DNA from: Progne subis subis
Lineage: Eukaryota > Chordata > Aves > Passeriformes > Hirundinidae
Assembly (NCBI GenBank): GCA_022316685.1
Contig: JAKJHU010000993.1
Span: 62,001 to 126,000 of the forward strand
DNA: 64,000 bases
Direction: 5' to 3'
Shown here: piece after piece, positions 48,131 through 60,987 of the stretch
How the letters are laid out: each line of letters begins with the position of its first letter
Position numbering within the stretch: position 1 is the stretch's first letter
Notes under the pieces: model-generated
Database searches by the model: none
Told to the model about the DNA's origin: nothing
What the model saw: the letters and a program-made list of their open reading frames with translations, nothing else
Translations under genes and position numbers: made by a program

Positions 48131-50880
48131 TGGGGGCTTATGCTTTCCCTTTTCCAGTCAGTGTGAGCTTCACTGGACTGAGGTGACTTCTCAAATAGGA
48201 TGGATAGTGACTTAGCCACTTTCTCTGCCAGTTCCTTCAGGACCCTTGGATGGATCTCATCAGGTTCCATGGACTTATGCACCTTCATGTTCTTTAGGTG
48301 TTCTTAAACCTGATCTTCTCCTACAGTGGGGTAGTTCTTCATTCTCCCAGTCCCTGACCTTTTGCAACTCGGGCAGTGTGGCTGGAGCACTTGCTGGTGA
48401 AAACTGAGGCAAAAAAGTCATTGAGTACCTCAGCCTTTTACATATCCTGGGTAAGCAGGTCTCCTGTTTCCTTCTGGAAAGGGCCCATAATTCTGTAGTC
48501 TTCCTGTTATCACCAATGTACCTTTAGAAGCTTTTCTTGTTGTCCTTGATGTCCCTGGCCAGGTTTAATTCTCTCAGGGCTTTGGCTCTTCTAACCTGAT
48601 CCCTGGATGCTCAGACACTCTCTGTCTTCCTCCCAGGCTACTTGTCCCTGTTTCCACCTTATGTCAGCTTCCTTTTTATGTTTGCGTTTGTCCAGGAGCT
48701 CCATGTTCATCCATGCAGGTGTCTTCTGGCATTTTTGCCTGACATCCTCTTTATTGGGATGTATCACTCCAGAGCTTGGAAGAGGTGATCCTTGAATAAC
48801 AACCAGCTTTCCTGAGCCCCTCTTCCCTCCAGAGCTTTGTTCCATGGGCCTCTATGAAGGAGTTCCCTGAAGAGACCAAAGTCCGCTCTCCTGAAGTCCA
48901 GGGCAGTGAGCTTCCTATACACTCTTCTTGCTGCCCCAAGGATCTTGAACTCTACCATTTTATGGTCACTGCAGACAAGGCTGCTCTTGAGCTTCACATT
49001 CCCCACCAGCCCCTCCTTCTTGTTGAGAACAAGGTCCAGCATAGCACCTCTCCTTGTTGGCTCCCCTGTCACTTGAAGGAGGAAGTTGTCATCAACACAT
49101 TCCTGGAACCTCCTGGATTGCCTGTGCCCTGCTGTGTTGCCCCTTCAGCAGATGTCAGGGTGGTTGAAGTCTCCCATGAGCACCAGTGCTTGTGAATATG
49201 AGGCTGCTCCTGTCTGTAGAGGGCCTCATTGGCTCAATCTTTCTGGTCAGGTGGCCTGTAGCAGACCCCCACTATAAAATCACCTCTCCTTGTCCTCCCT
49301 TTAATCCTGACCCATAAGCTCTCAGTCAGCTCCTCATCCATCTTCAGGCAGAGCTCCATGCATTCTAGGTGGTCACTGACATAGAGGGCAACACTGCCTC
49401 TTTGTCTTCCCTGTCCATTCTTTCTGATACAGGCGAAAGAGCCTGTATCCTTCCATTCCAGCACTCCAGTCATAGGAGTCATCCCACCATGTTTCCATGA
49501 TGCCAGTAAGATTGTAGATGTGTGCATGTCTCTCATTCCTCCTGTTTATTCCCCATGCTGTGTGTGTTTGCATAGAGATGTTTAAGTTGGGCCCCCGATG
49601 AAGCTGGCTTACTGGCTGGAGTGCCTGGAATTCTTTGGTGTTGTCCTTCAGCTGCTCTCCTGCTGACCTGAGATCCGTCTCCAGGCTCTAGGCATCTCTT
49701 GCTGGCATTACACTGGTATGAGTGGGATGGCATGTTGTCCCTCACCTTATCACTGTAAACCTGATGATGTCCTCTTCCCCTATCACATATAGTTTAAAGT
49801 CCTATCAATAAGCCCTGCTCACTCCTGGCCAACAATCCTCTTCCCCCTTTGAGAGGTGAATCCTACCTTATGCCAGCAAGCCCAGTGCCATGTAGACCAC
49901 TCTACAGTCAAAGAAACCAAAATTTTGGTGCTGACACCAGCCATGGAGCCATGTTGTAATAGACAGGGTCTGTCTGTTTCTTCCAGTATCTCTGCAACTG
50001 GGAGGATATAGAAGAAAATTACCTGTGTTCCAGAATCCCTCACCAACCATCCCAGGGCATTAAAGTCTCTTTTGATCACCCCTGGACTATGTGTCGCTAC
50101 TTTATTGCCACCCACATGAAGGACCAGTAATGGGTAATAATCTATGGGCCAAACCAGCCTAGGAACTTTCCTGGTGACATCCTTCAACATCCAGAGCCTC
50201 ACACCTGTTGTCCAGAGGCACCTGGGAGGGTGAGGTGGGCAGGAAAGGCTTTCACTTGTTTCCTCAAGGAAGGACTTGCCTCCATTAATTCCTTTCTTTT
50301 GATCTACTGCCTTCAGCCTTGCAAGGGGAGGATACAGGACCCTCTTGATCTGGTTTATTTCCTGGTGGTTGCTCCTGTATCAGGGAGGCCAGAGCATGGT
50401 TCCACCAAACTCCTCCTCAGAGTCTCTGATACTTCTTAATCTTTCTACCTCTTCTCTCAGCTCCACCACCAGGCTGAACAGATCGCCCAACTTGTCACAC
50501 CTCAAACAGCTGTTGTCTCTACTGCTGTCCAATGACAGTGCTGAACTCTGGCTCTCCATGCAGCCTGAGACCTGGACAGCTACATGTTTTTGTCTGTGTT
50601 GCGACATCCTTTCTGGCGACTGCAGAGGGCATGAGTCCTCACTGAGTGGTTACCATACTCAGGCTCCTCCTGAGAAGGCATTTGACCACCACTTGAGCTC
50701 TGGAGCCAGTAGGGGGACTGAGCCCTTCTTTTGTGCCCTGCCGTGCAAACTGCTGCACCCCGCCCTTTTTGCCCACCCTGTTTGAAGTGCTCCCTGGAGC
50801 CATTTGAATATGCCAAAGTTGTGTCTCCTGCTGTCACCACTTACCATGCCTTCTGACTTCCTCAAGTCTACCCAAAGATA
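48131..50880 (-). repeat. Near full-length CR1 LINE, ORF1 to early RT, antisense
   Basis: Minus-strand CR1 5' part. ORF1 remnants at 49560-50607 include a CDKLGDLF segment with ELREEVERLRSIRDSEEEF (coiled-coil-like) and an esterase-like domain, YYPLLVLHVGGNKVA (GTND altered). ORF2 endonuclease blocks follow at 49573-48764: ETWWDDSYDW, LWVRIKGRTRRGDFIVGVCY, VCSDHKMVEFKI (SDHE altered to SDHK). The start of the reverse transcriptase reads DEIHPRV-like near 48255. All are interrupted. The whole element spans about 4.7 kb including the extra fragment. Confidence 0.85.
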
Positions 50881-50885
50881 AAAAG

Positions 50886-51992
50886 AACCACCTTATCTAT
50901 TGATGCAGTGTTATTTTTCAGCATAAGAAATACCAAATGAATACAATTAATAACAATCTTGTCAAATTCACTTAAATGTTTTTCACAAGGGAGAATCAAA
51001 TGGCTCCTTTATTTGAAGTGTAGCTCTGAAAAACAGTAAATGTTCCATTGTTGCAACTTCTTAAGTATTTATTTAGGACAGAAATCAAGAGTAAGATGTC
51101 AGTAAGATCTCTGAAAAGTTTTGAGTTGCCTCTAATATTTGTAGAAACAAAAATGCAGCCTGTATTTCCAGTGAGTTGTAGTCATTGCCTTAAAAAAATT
51201 AATAACAGTTTCTGCTGTACAGTATACTGAGATGATGTAAATTATTGTCTAAAGAGACAGTAATTAGAAGTGTGTGTGTGTGGAGGGGACATCACAAGAA
51301 TAGGAATCTCTGGTTGAAGGCACCTGAGAGATCTTCATAGGGTGTAGCCAGGTCTTCAGTACTAGCGATTGAATATGGTATCTAATCTGAAGAGGGGAAA
51401 TTGAGTAGTGAAAAGATCTTGGGAATCAGGATGAGTCAAAACAGGGCTTCCCAAAATTGTGGATTTAATTGGCATAATGTGGAGTTGTTGCTGATGGTCA
51501 AGAAAAAGGGTAAGATAAACCTATTTCATACCCTGCTCTCCACATACAGAAGTTATAGGACTTTCATAGAACATACTAGGGAGAGAAAATAAGCATAATA
51601 GTCTATGCAAAGAAGTCATCAGTAAGGGCACACATTTTATATGAATTGAAGTTTTGCTAGAAGTATCCATTCTCCTTTTTATTTACAGGTCAGTATATTG
51701 CTTAATGATTCTTAATATTTCTTAAAATATATGATAGAAATTTGAGCTTCAGAATAAAGCTACTTTCTTGTTTAGTGGTATATCTTGAATAAAGCACATG
51801 GGGACTTGTATTTCAATTAGTTTTTGAGTGTTCTTAGAAGCATTGACCTATGATGACCTAAAATAGAATGAATAATAATAATCTCAGTCACTGCTTTCTG
51901 AAGATCAGTATTCCTCAGTAGATGAATGGGATTGGATAAATGTTTGCTTTTTTTAACAAGAGGAGGCTGGCCCTATTGGTTCAGGCAATAGG

Positions 51993-52043
<51 letters not shown>

Positions 52044-52930
52044 CCCATACCAGTATTCCTTTTTAAGCCAAAAATTATAGCTCAGTTATAACTGAGACAT
52101 TTAAAAGCTTCTCTGTTTTTCAAGGCTTTTTCTCGGCTAACAGTTATGGGGCGCTAGTTTAATTTGAGGAACAAAAAATGCCACGTGATTAATTGAAGAC
52201 TGTTTTTAACAAAAAAGTTCTCTTTTAAAAATTTCCCTAGATGTACTCAAAGCCTGAAATGGGTGCTTGTAGAAATAGAAATTCATATGTTAAAAAAAAA
52301 GAAAAAAGAAAAAAAAGAGTTGCAATAAGGCAGGGAAGGATAAAAAAATATTCTAAGACAATTAGTGGTTTTTAGATAGCAATGAGTGGGGGAGGTTGGA
52401 ATGAGTTTACCTGAAATTTAAAAAGAACCCCAAAAAACCAGAAGTTGAAAATGAACTGTTAGAATGAAAGTTAAGGAGCTGGTATGTTTTGATTTTACTT
52501 AAAAATGTATGGCTGAAATGACTAATGCCTATGCACTGAACATTAAGTCTTCATCGCTGGACCTTATTAAGAATCTTTTTCCTGTAGTCAGCATTCTTTC
52601 ATTGACTATTTTATAATAGTTGATATTCTAAACCTGCAGGTACAATTTTTATGTAGTCTTTTTTGGTGGTGTGTTTTTTGTTTCATCTTCTCTGAAATGA
52701 TCCCTTATCTACCTGCAGCAGACTGATACAATTCCTAGGAAATGCACTGCAACTATCTGAATTACATCTTGATCTAGGAATAATGTGCTTCCTGCCAATC
52801 TCACTTAGACTTTTTGTGAACACAGATATATGTACAAATACATATTAAAATTATGTAGGTTATATTTAGTGTGTTTTTATATAAACATGGAACAACATAA
52901 CTGTTCAGTTTTTCTGAATTATTATTCTAG
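50886..52930. other. NIPBL intron 8 end; long T run
   Basis: AT-rich intron. A pure T run of 50 bases lies at 51994-52043. No exon-like block could be found for the missing exons 4-8. The pyrimidine-rich acceptor TTATTATTCTAG at 52919-52930 closes the intron. Confidence 0.65.
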
Positions 52931-53563
52931 GATCAAGACAACCTTTAATCCAACAATCTCAACCTCCACCTTATTCATCACCTAGAGATGTTCCCCCAGA
53001 CATATTGTTAGATTCTCCAGAAAGAAAGCAAAAGAAACAAAAGAAAATGAAGTTAGGCAAGGATGAAAAAGACCAGACTGAAAAAGCTGCAATGTATGAT
53101 ATCATTAGCTCTCCTTCCAAGGACTCCACTAAGCTTACATTAAGACTGTCTCGTGTAAGATCTTCGGATATGGACCAGCAGGATGATATGCTTTCTGGTT
53201 TGGAAAACAGCAGTGTGTCAGAGAGTGATATTCCTTTTAAGGTGCAGTACCCAGGACAGACTTCTAAAACACCCGTTACTCCACAGGATGTTAACCGCCC
53301 ATTAAACACTGCTCAGTGTTTGCTGCAGCATGAACAGACAGCTTTCCTTCAGGCACAGCAAGTGCCTGTTTTACAACAGAACACTTCAGTTGCTGCAAAA
53401 CAGCCTCAAACTCCTGTGGTACAGACACAGCAACAGGTTTCGCAACAAGGAGCTATAACGTCATATGATGAAGTAGAATTGGATGCATTGGCTGAAATTG
53501 AGCGGATAGAACGTGAATCAGCTATTGAAAGGGAGCGATTTTCAAAAGAAGTGCAAGATAAAG
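52931..53563 (+). CDS. NIPBL: NIPBL exon 9
   Basis: This exon encodes part of the long disordered N-terminal half of NIPBL, ahead of the HEAT repeats. The frame starts at 52933; the first two bases complete a Gly codon begun in the preceding exon. Landmarks are SRQPLIQQSQPPPYSSPRD, then DILLDSPERKQKKQKKMK (basic, nuclear-localisation-like), MYDIISSPSKDSTKLTLRL, a Gln-rich segment (KQPQTPVVQTQQQVSQQ), and DEVELDALAEIERIERESA ending in a charged helix. The acceptor is CTAG at 52927-52930 and the donor is GTAAAAG at 53564, leaving one base of the next codon as in mammals. The length is 633 nt against 627 in the human exon as I remember it. The extra two codons are TS in AITSYDEVE. The next, very large exon lies beyond this window or farther downstream. 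Confidence 0.95.
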
Positions 53564-54362
53564 GTAAAAGGATTGTGTGTGTATATACACGATATATATT
53601 ATAAAAGTATATATATGTGCATATAGACCCCATATATAAACTTTCCTGTCATTGTCACATAGTACAATTCTGTTTACTCAGTGTAGGTGGTTCTATGACA
53701 TTCATCACCATTCCTCTTAAAACAATGAATTGTAATCTCTCATATATACATTTTTTAAATATCTAGGATTCTTTATTTGGGATCTTAATGGATGGAAAGG
53801 GAAGGTCTTGTGTTTCAAAATTCTTTTTAAGCTACCCTTATTTTGAACCATGAGACTGAGTGAAATACAATTGATGTTTATAGTTTCTAAAATCTTATCA
53901 GTACCATAAGTAAAAATTTGTAATAAGTTTTGGTAGTTAAAATATTAATTAAATATTTAAGAAAATTAACTAATTTAAGAAAATACAGAGAAGCTCTTTT
54001 ATGCCATTTCTATTCATATCCCAATTTAAACCTTATGAGAAGGAGGTATTAGACTAAAATCATATCTATTCTTTTAAAGGCACTGTAATGATTGGGTAAT
54101 ATATACTACTATATTGTCTTCAATGTTTGTTCGACTGGATATTCAACATTATGTAGGATTTCCAAGTTTGAGAGATCTACCATATATCTATATGGTCTTT
54201 AGCACAGAACCAGATAAGCCTATGAAATGTTTGCTCTTCAGTAGCTGTACTGGTTGTCTTAACTGATTACATTCCATCTATCAATCTATCCTCTTTGATT
54301 TTTTTTTCCTTTTATTTTTTTTTTTTTAATTTTTCTCTTTTTTCCTACTTTTTCTTTTTTTA

Positions 54363-54404
<42 letters not shown>

Positions 54405-56247
54405 TTAACTGATTTGAAGGTCTTAGCCTTCAGAAATATGAAAAGTGGATGCAAACCCACATGTAAATCTTGAAGATATGGTTTTTAAAGTAGATAGTGA
54501 TAGATTAGCATAAGTATTTTTCAGAACTGTCCTCTGCATTCTGTTTAACTACTTCTAAAAAAAATTCTTTTATCGTAGAATGCTAATTTGTTAGATACTC
54601 CAAATAAAAATTTTCAGAGTGGAAAACAGCATAAATTCTGATTCTAGAAGTTCATAGGTAAAAATGGTCTGTTTTGGACATACTTGCATGGAGGCAACTG
54701 AATTTACATACGGTTTGGATGTTTAACCAGCAGAGAGTGAACAAGTTTACTCCCTATTTAAAGATAATTTTTTCCTGTTTTTAAAGATGCCTGAAGATAG
54801 AGTGAGAGAGTGTTTGTTGTGTTTGTATGTGTGTAAATGTTCTTGTTGCAGTTACTTAAAATATTAACTTTTTAGGTATTTCTCATTTGATAACTAAATC
54901 AAGTTTTGTTAGAAAATATTGTGAATATACAAAGAAAATGGGTGGTCACCTTAAAAGAAATCTCTCCTGCCTTTAATTTTGATTTAATTAAATTATGAAA
55001 TTGGTTACTTTGCTTATATTTCTACTAATTTTAAGTTTATTTATGGAGAGCTTGTCATTTGCCTTCTACTACTTAAAAAGCTACTTTTATATCCCCATAT
55101 TTTGAATAGATTCTCCAGCACATTTTAGCTAAGAAGCATCTCAAAAAATGCACTGTATTTTTGATGATGTACAGCAATCTTCAAACACTTAGAGTGAGAC
55201 TAAAACACTCTCTGTTTTGTTCTGGCTTTCAGGAGATACTGAGCTTGAGTTGTGAAGTTTGTTAACTGCAATTACATAACCATGGTCAGACTCTGATTTG
55301 TTTCTTTTGGGGAAAGAAGTGATTTTTATAGAATGTGATCTCACCTTTTCACCACTCTTCAATATCCATCTTACCAATTAAGGATTCCAACCTTATGCTT
55401 TCCTTCTACCTGTATCCTCTGGCAAGTCTCAGTTCTTGAGTTCCTGCAATTGCTGTGGATCAGGTGCAAGTTGTTGCCTTATATTGAGACAAATGACCAC
55501 CATTTATTCACTGGTAGTAAGTTGCCTCTATTCCAGAAAGCAGTTCTTTTCACTTTAGTTGCTGAGGTTTCAGCTGTGAATTAATAATATTGAGTAAAAG
55601 GATTTTTAGCAGTCTTGGGACCGATTTCCTGAAAAATTCTTACCTTGGAGAAATATGATTCGTATTTTTTGGTAACACTTTTGCCATTGCTTGTAAGTTT
55701 GTACGATGTCTACAAGTTCATATGCCCAGGGATTGTTGTAGTTATAGTCATTTGGTTTGGTGTGACTGCAGGAAGAAGCTTCCTCTATTGTTCCTATGGG
55801 AATATGTTAGAAAAATATCCAGTAACTCCTAAATATGCCATTCATTTTTGTCAAGTTGCTTACTGTATTTATGCAAAAGCCTGGCATTTGTGCATTTTAG
55901 TACATCTACTGCAACTTCAGATCACATTATGTCAAGCAAAGAGCGTGCTTGTAGCATGCACTCAGTCTAATTAGAACAGGAATGTATAGGGCTAGCTGAT
56001 GATGTACATAGCAAGTGTCCCTCTAAAGATCTTACTCTAGGTGCTAGCACATGGTAAAATCTGCATGAAAGCATATGCTTTTGAAAGCATTGCTGCTTTT
56101 GTAATTGAGGCATGGGAATACATATTACAGTCACACTACACTTTCTGTGTAGGCATGTGTTGTTGTCTTCCACAAGTTACTTTGAGTAGAATTGTACTCA
56201 CAAGTTTTGATAGAAGATTAGTGATCTCTTGGGTCATTTTTTTTTTA
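53564..56247. other. NIPBL: NIPBL intron 9, first part
   Basis: Begins with a GT/AT-rich stretch right after the donor (53575-53640). It contains a long T-rich tract at 54298-54403. No exon or repeat was recognised. Confidence 0.6.
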
Positions 56248-56660
56248 GAATTGTAGAACCATAGAATGTCCTGAGTTGGCAGGGACCCACAGTGATCATT
56301 GAGTCCAACTCCTGGCCCCACACAAGACACCTCAATGATTCTACCATGTGCCTGAGAATATTGTCCAAGGGCTTCTTGAACTCTGTCAGGCTTGGTGCCA
56401 TCACCACTTCCCTGGGGAACCTGTTCCAGTGCCTGACCACCCTCTGTGTGAAGAACCTTTTCCTGATATCCAACCTAAACCCTCCCTGATAAACCTCCAG
56501 CTGTTCCCTCGGGTCCTGTCACTGGTCACCAGAGATCAGTGCCTGCCCCTTCTCTTCCCCTTTTGAGGAAGTTGTAGACAGTGATGAGGTCTGACCTCAG
56601 TCTCCTCTTCTCCAGGCTGAACAAGCCAAGTGACCGTAGCTGCTCCTCGTATGGCTGACA
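56248..56660 (-). repeat. CR1 LINE 3' end, antisense
   Basis: On the minus strand: [21 protein letters not shown], then LDIRKRFFTQRVVRHWNRFP, then the tail ending CTATGGTTCTACAATTC at 56248. A 5'-truncated copy of ordinary type. Confidence 0.85.
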
Positions 56661-57780
56661 TGAAATCTCTGCAGTACTATGCTTCATCAGAGGTTTTCAG
56701 ATGCTTCTTTTTTAACAGTAAGACTTTGCATGGATATGACATGTTCTTTCTGAGGTTGGGAACCATTAGTGTGGTGGAACTGTTTATTCCAGAGGAGAGG
56801 CAGAGATATTTCTTTTGGGAGGTTCTTGCTAAAATTTATACAACTATTACACTTGCCTAAGGCAATCCTAAGGTTTAGTGTTTTTTTTTAATGCTGAGAT
56901 GTTTTTATAATGTTTTGTAGAGGTGGGAAATGGAGATTGCAATCCTTTGGAAGTGATAGTACTTTCAGTAATAAATTCCTAATTCTAACAAAACCGTTAA
57001 AATATTTAGCTCCCACCAAAGTCTCTCAAAGTAGGGAGACAGTCTCCATTCCAGAGGTGAAACTAATACAGGGCTTTTCAAAAATGCTGACTTATTTAAA
57101 AAGCAGCGTATTTTTCTGGAACCTTATTCTTATGCCTTTGATTTCTGAAAAATGAATTCTTAGTGCAAAAATCACTAATGCAAAATCTCTTAGATTTGAT
57201 CTAATGTCTATCAGATATGCATAAGGAGAGATTTTAGAATATAGTCCTTTTGCCTCCATATCTGAGTGCTTTTCAGAGCTGTGTTTTTATTTTATCCTTT
57301 TGATCTATTTGGATTTTGGATTAAGTGTATCATATGTTTTTTTCATCATTATAGAGGGGTGTAAAATTTGAAGATTTGGTTTTGTCCTTGTCCTCTGTGT
57401 GAAAGGACAAGAATCTATCTCTTCCTGCTTTTTCCATCAACGAAGTCTCTCTGTATTGATTAATCTTGCAAGTAATTTGTCTGTCTGTTAATTAAAGGAA
57501 TGATTGAAGAGTTTGGAGATCAAGGCACTTAGCACTGAAAGTTAGTCTAATGCATCTATTATGTTTAATAGCTTCAGAACAAATGAGTCCATGAAACATG
57601 ATAAGACTCAGGTTTTCAATTACCATTGCCTCCCCTCACAGTGGCCTCTATACCCTCATCAGATACAAGTTGTTAATCAATGCTAGGTCTTCTTTTTTGA
57701 AAGGATGTGAATTATCACAGATGGATCCTTGTATTGTTTATCAAGACTCATTTGAGTTAAAAACAGCTGTTCAGAAGGAT
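56661..57780. other. Intron 9 sequence, no feature seen
   Basis: AT-rich. Open frames at 56630-57155 and 57598-57783 are short and without family features. Confidence 0.5.
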
Positions 57781-57799
57781 TAATACAGAAAGGGATTAT

Positions 57800-58430
57800 C
57801 TTTTTCCACAAGTCGACAAAAAGTAAACCATCTTCTGCCTAGGTACATGAGAATACTGTTGAGGAATACCGCTACTGCTGATAGCTCGATGTGCAGCTGC
57901 AGTGGGAGATGCAGATTGTGCTCTGGGTAGTGGGAAATGGCTGGAGCCCCAGGCAGCGAACCATGAACTGGTGCCAACCCTTTGCCTAACAAAGGGCATG
58001 AGGACCTGCAGAGCCAGCCAGGTGACCCACCACTCAGAGACTCAGCAGGAGCAGATGACTCAGCAGGAAGACCCCAGACTATCAGGGGCACAGACTGTGA
58101 GGGTACCAAAGCCCAGGGATTCTTTTGTTGGGATCCCTTCCCAGAGGCTCCAGCTCAGCTGCTATGATGCCACTACAACATGATTCAATTACTCAAAGGA
58201 ACCAGGTGTCTGGGACTCTGCTGCGGGAAGCCTGGGGCTGAGCTGATGAGGGAAACTTGTCTGACTGAGTGTGGTGTGGTAGGGAGTCAAACGGGGTGCC
58301 CATTGGTTAACTGGAGTTGCCTGCTATGAAGGGACTTCAGTCTCAGCAGTGACAGGTGTGAGTGTGACTCCCAGAGTGGCTCCTGAATGGTCAGACAGGA
58401 AAGTTATCTTAACAATACCTTTCTAAAGAA
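57800..58430. repeat. Unclassified GC-richer block
   Basis: A sharp rise in GC compared with both flanks, with direct repetition of short words such as CTCAGCAGGA. Its frames are broken on both strands. The composition suggests an inserted retroelement piece (LTR or retroviral internal region), but no TG...CA ends, target-site duplication or protein motif could be recognised. Confidence 0.35.
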
Positions 58431-58686
58431 ATTAGAAATAATGAAGCTTCATGCACACTTTCTTCTAATCACTGTCAGTAGTAACATTTTTGTTTATAAT
58501 CAAGTAATTCAAAACTAGTCAGTCACTTTCAGTCTAAACCTTTCCCAGAACATTACATTAAGTTGTTCTTGTTAATTAAGATTTAGATCTATTACTTCAT
58601 TAATTTCAAGGTTTCTACATCAAGATCTTTCATGCTTTTCCAAAACTCTCAAATACTGTGAATCAAAAATATTTAAGATAATTATG

Positions 58687-59320
58687 TGTAGCAGCATGAG
58701 AGTGATGTCTGGGTCCTAGAGAGCAACCAGCATCTCTGAGCCCCAGGCGCGCTGCTACAATATATCTGACGACTAAGTGAAGGGATGGGCTTCTCGTTTG
58801 AAGATATGAAAGCTGTTTATTCAGGAACACAGGCAGGGATAGCGAAGGGGTCCAGGGACACAGGATAGAGGTTCAGGGATGCAACAGCCTTGAATAAAAT
58901 CCAGGGATGTGAGTGAGGAGGGGGGCCAAGGGCACAGGGTTATAAACGAGACAACTAGGGCAGGTCTGAGGTCAGGGTCCAATAGGAATAGGAAAAAGTG
59001 GTGCAAAGGAGTAAATATGAACTGGGGGGACTAATTGGGGTTACAGGGGTGGAACACTGCGGCAAAATTAACCCAGTGGGGTTCAAGGGAAGGAAGAACA
59101 TTCTAGGGTGGGTGCATATATGGTGAACAGGGCTGAACAGGGTGACATAAACTTAAACTAATGAAACAACGAAACCTAAGAAATATTAATATTTGTCTGC
59201 AAAGCCCATAGGAGGAAAGTTTTCCTTGCCATGATCTAAAAGGGTATCTTTCCCCATTTGCCTCGGTCCCTCCAGGTTTGGGGAGCAGCTACCTTGGGGA
59301 TAAGCCCCTGGGCCTCCACA
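58687..59320 (-). mobile_element. LTR, antisense
   Basis: Starts near TGTAGCAGCATGAG and ends GGGCCTCCACA. On the minus strand a TGAATAAACAGC polyadenylation signal lies near 58817. The minus-strand start, TGTGGAGGCCCAGGGGCTTA, is LTR-like. No convincing target-site duplication was found, so it may be partial or its ends mutated. Confidence 0.62.
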
Positions 59321-60790
59321 CTGATGTTAAAAGGAGCTCTGCGTCTTATAGAAAGAGGAAAAGGGAAGATAATCTTGAAAATTACGTGAAAAAACAGAAA
59401 GCAACCCATCTCTTTTTCAGACTCTTTTCCAAATTGTTTTAGTTTTTTATTTGGATTTGCTAAATTTTAATTTGAGCTCTTTCATACATAGTATTGTGTG
59501 TTCATTGTTAGATTTTAGGCTACTTCAAAGACTTTTATACGATGCAGCTGTCTTAGCAGATTAAGGAGTTCTACTTTTACTTGTAAAAGGCACTGTTTTC
59601 TGGTGTTTGCAAGAAAAATTATGAAATCATTAATCGCTTACCATTTAATTGTGAGGCTAATATATATTTTTTAAACTTAAAAGGATTAGAAGCATTTTTT
59701 AAATGAGAAAAACTTACTCATTTCTTTGGGGGTTTTTTCCCCTATATATTTTACCTCCTAGGATCCATTTTACCTACTTTGGAATCTTACTGTAGATTCT
59801 TTGAATTAGGGAGAAGTGAAGCTGTAATAACTTTATTTCAAATAGTTGGATCAGTTAGGGGGCCTTTGGATGCCTGCTGTGGGCCCTTCTCTTTTTAGTT
59901 CATTCTAACCCCATAGCAGCAGACACACCTATCCCATGAGTGTGAATCTGCCAGAGCAAAACTCAAAACTACATTTATAGGTAAGTAAACTTTTTCTCTT
60001 ACCTTTAAAGTTCTTATTCAGCTCCTTTCCCTTTCTCCCCATTACCCATCTCCCCCCAAAGGTCCCACAAAGAAGAGATAGAACACTATCAAGAATTAAT
60101 AGTTTGTTTACATTTTATGTAGCCAATGAATGAAATGACAGAACATGTAATTATAGCCAGTATATTACCATTCATTTTCAAAAATATGTTATAGGGGGGT
60201 TATTTACTTTAAAATAGAGATATGAGTGTAGTCATTTGTATAGTAATTTTGCTGAAAATTACAGTTAATATCAGAACATGAAATGAGACAGTGTAAAATA
60301 CAAATGATTGTCTCTGTGTAGCAGGACAGTGTGAGAATTTGGTATCATGTATTTTGTGTATACAAACTTCCATTAGGTCTGCATTTTGTGGTGTTATGTA
60401 ATAGATCAAACTGGCACCCAGTGTAGCTTTCCCAAGAAAAAGCAGATTTGCAAAATCCAGTTCCTATAGATGAAAGACTTTTTTTTGTTTTATGTTCAGA
60501 TGTTTTAAGAAAAGTAAGGGGAAGAAATTTCTCTTCTGTCTAGAGAAATTGCCATGAAGTGTTGCAGTGTTTCCAACTACAAAAGGAAAAGAAGAGTGTT
60601 TTGAAGTTTCATTTTGATTTTTTTTTTTTTTTGGTAGTTGGAAAAACAAAACAAAAATTGCTTTCTTTTGTATTTTTAAGAATGTAATACTAAAAAGCAC
60701 ATTTTTTTGAAAAGGCATATTTTTAATGGTGTTTACTTTCTTTTGGTGGTCTTGTGTAATATGAAAGAGAATTCTCACATTTATCCAGGT
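59321..60790. other. Intron 9 sequence, no feature seen
   Basis: AT-rich. Open frames on - at 60209-60778 come from A/T-rich sequence. Confidence 0.5.
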
Positions 60791-60987
60791 TGTGGTTTAC
60801 ATAGGGTAGTGCAAAAACCTGCTCTTGTAAGAACAAGAATAGTTTATTGAAAGGCCTCCAGGATCCACCTTGGGCAAGACAGGAGCCTAACCAAAGCTGC
60901 ACCCAGGGTGGTCACAGAAGAAAGATGGTGTCGGGGTCACAAGATCTTACATTTTTATAAGTTTTGGACCATTTGCATATTGGGGTT

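Noticed and set aside
51994..52043. Run of 50 T upstream of NIPBL exon 9
   Set aside because: It lies about 890 bp from the acceptor, too far to be its pyrimidine tract. It is probably a simple-repeat expansion or an assembly-sensitive homopolymer.
53575..53640. GT/AT-rich repeat beside the exon 9 donor
   Set aside because: Considered as a splicing regulator, but it is a short microsatellite-like stretch with no evidence of function.
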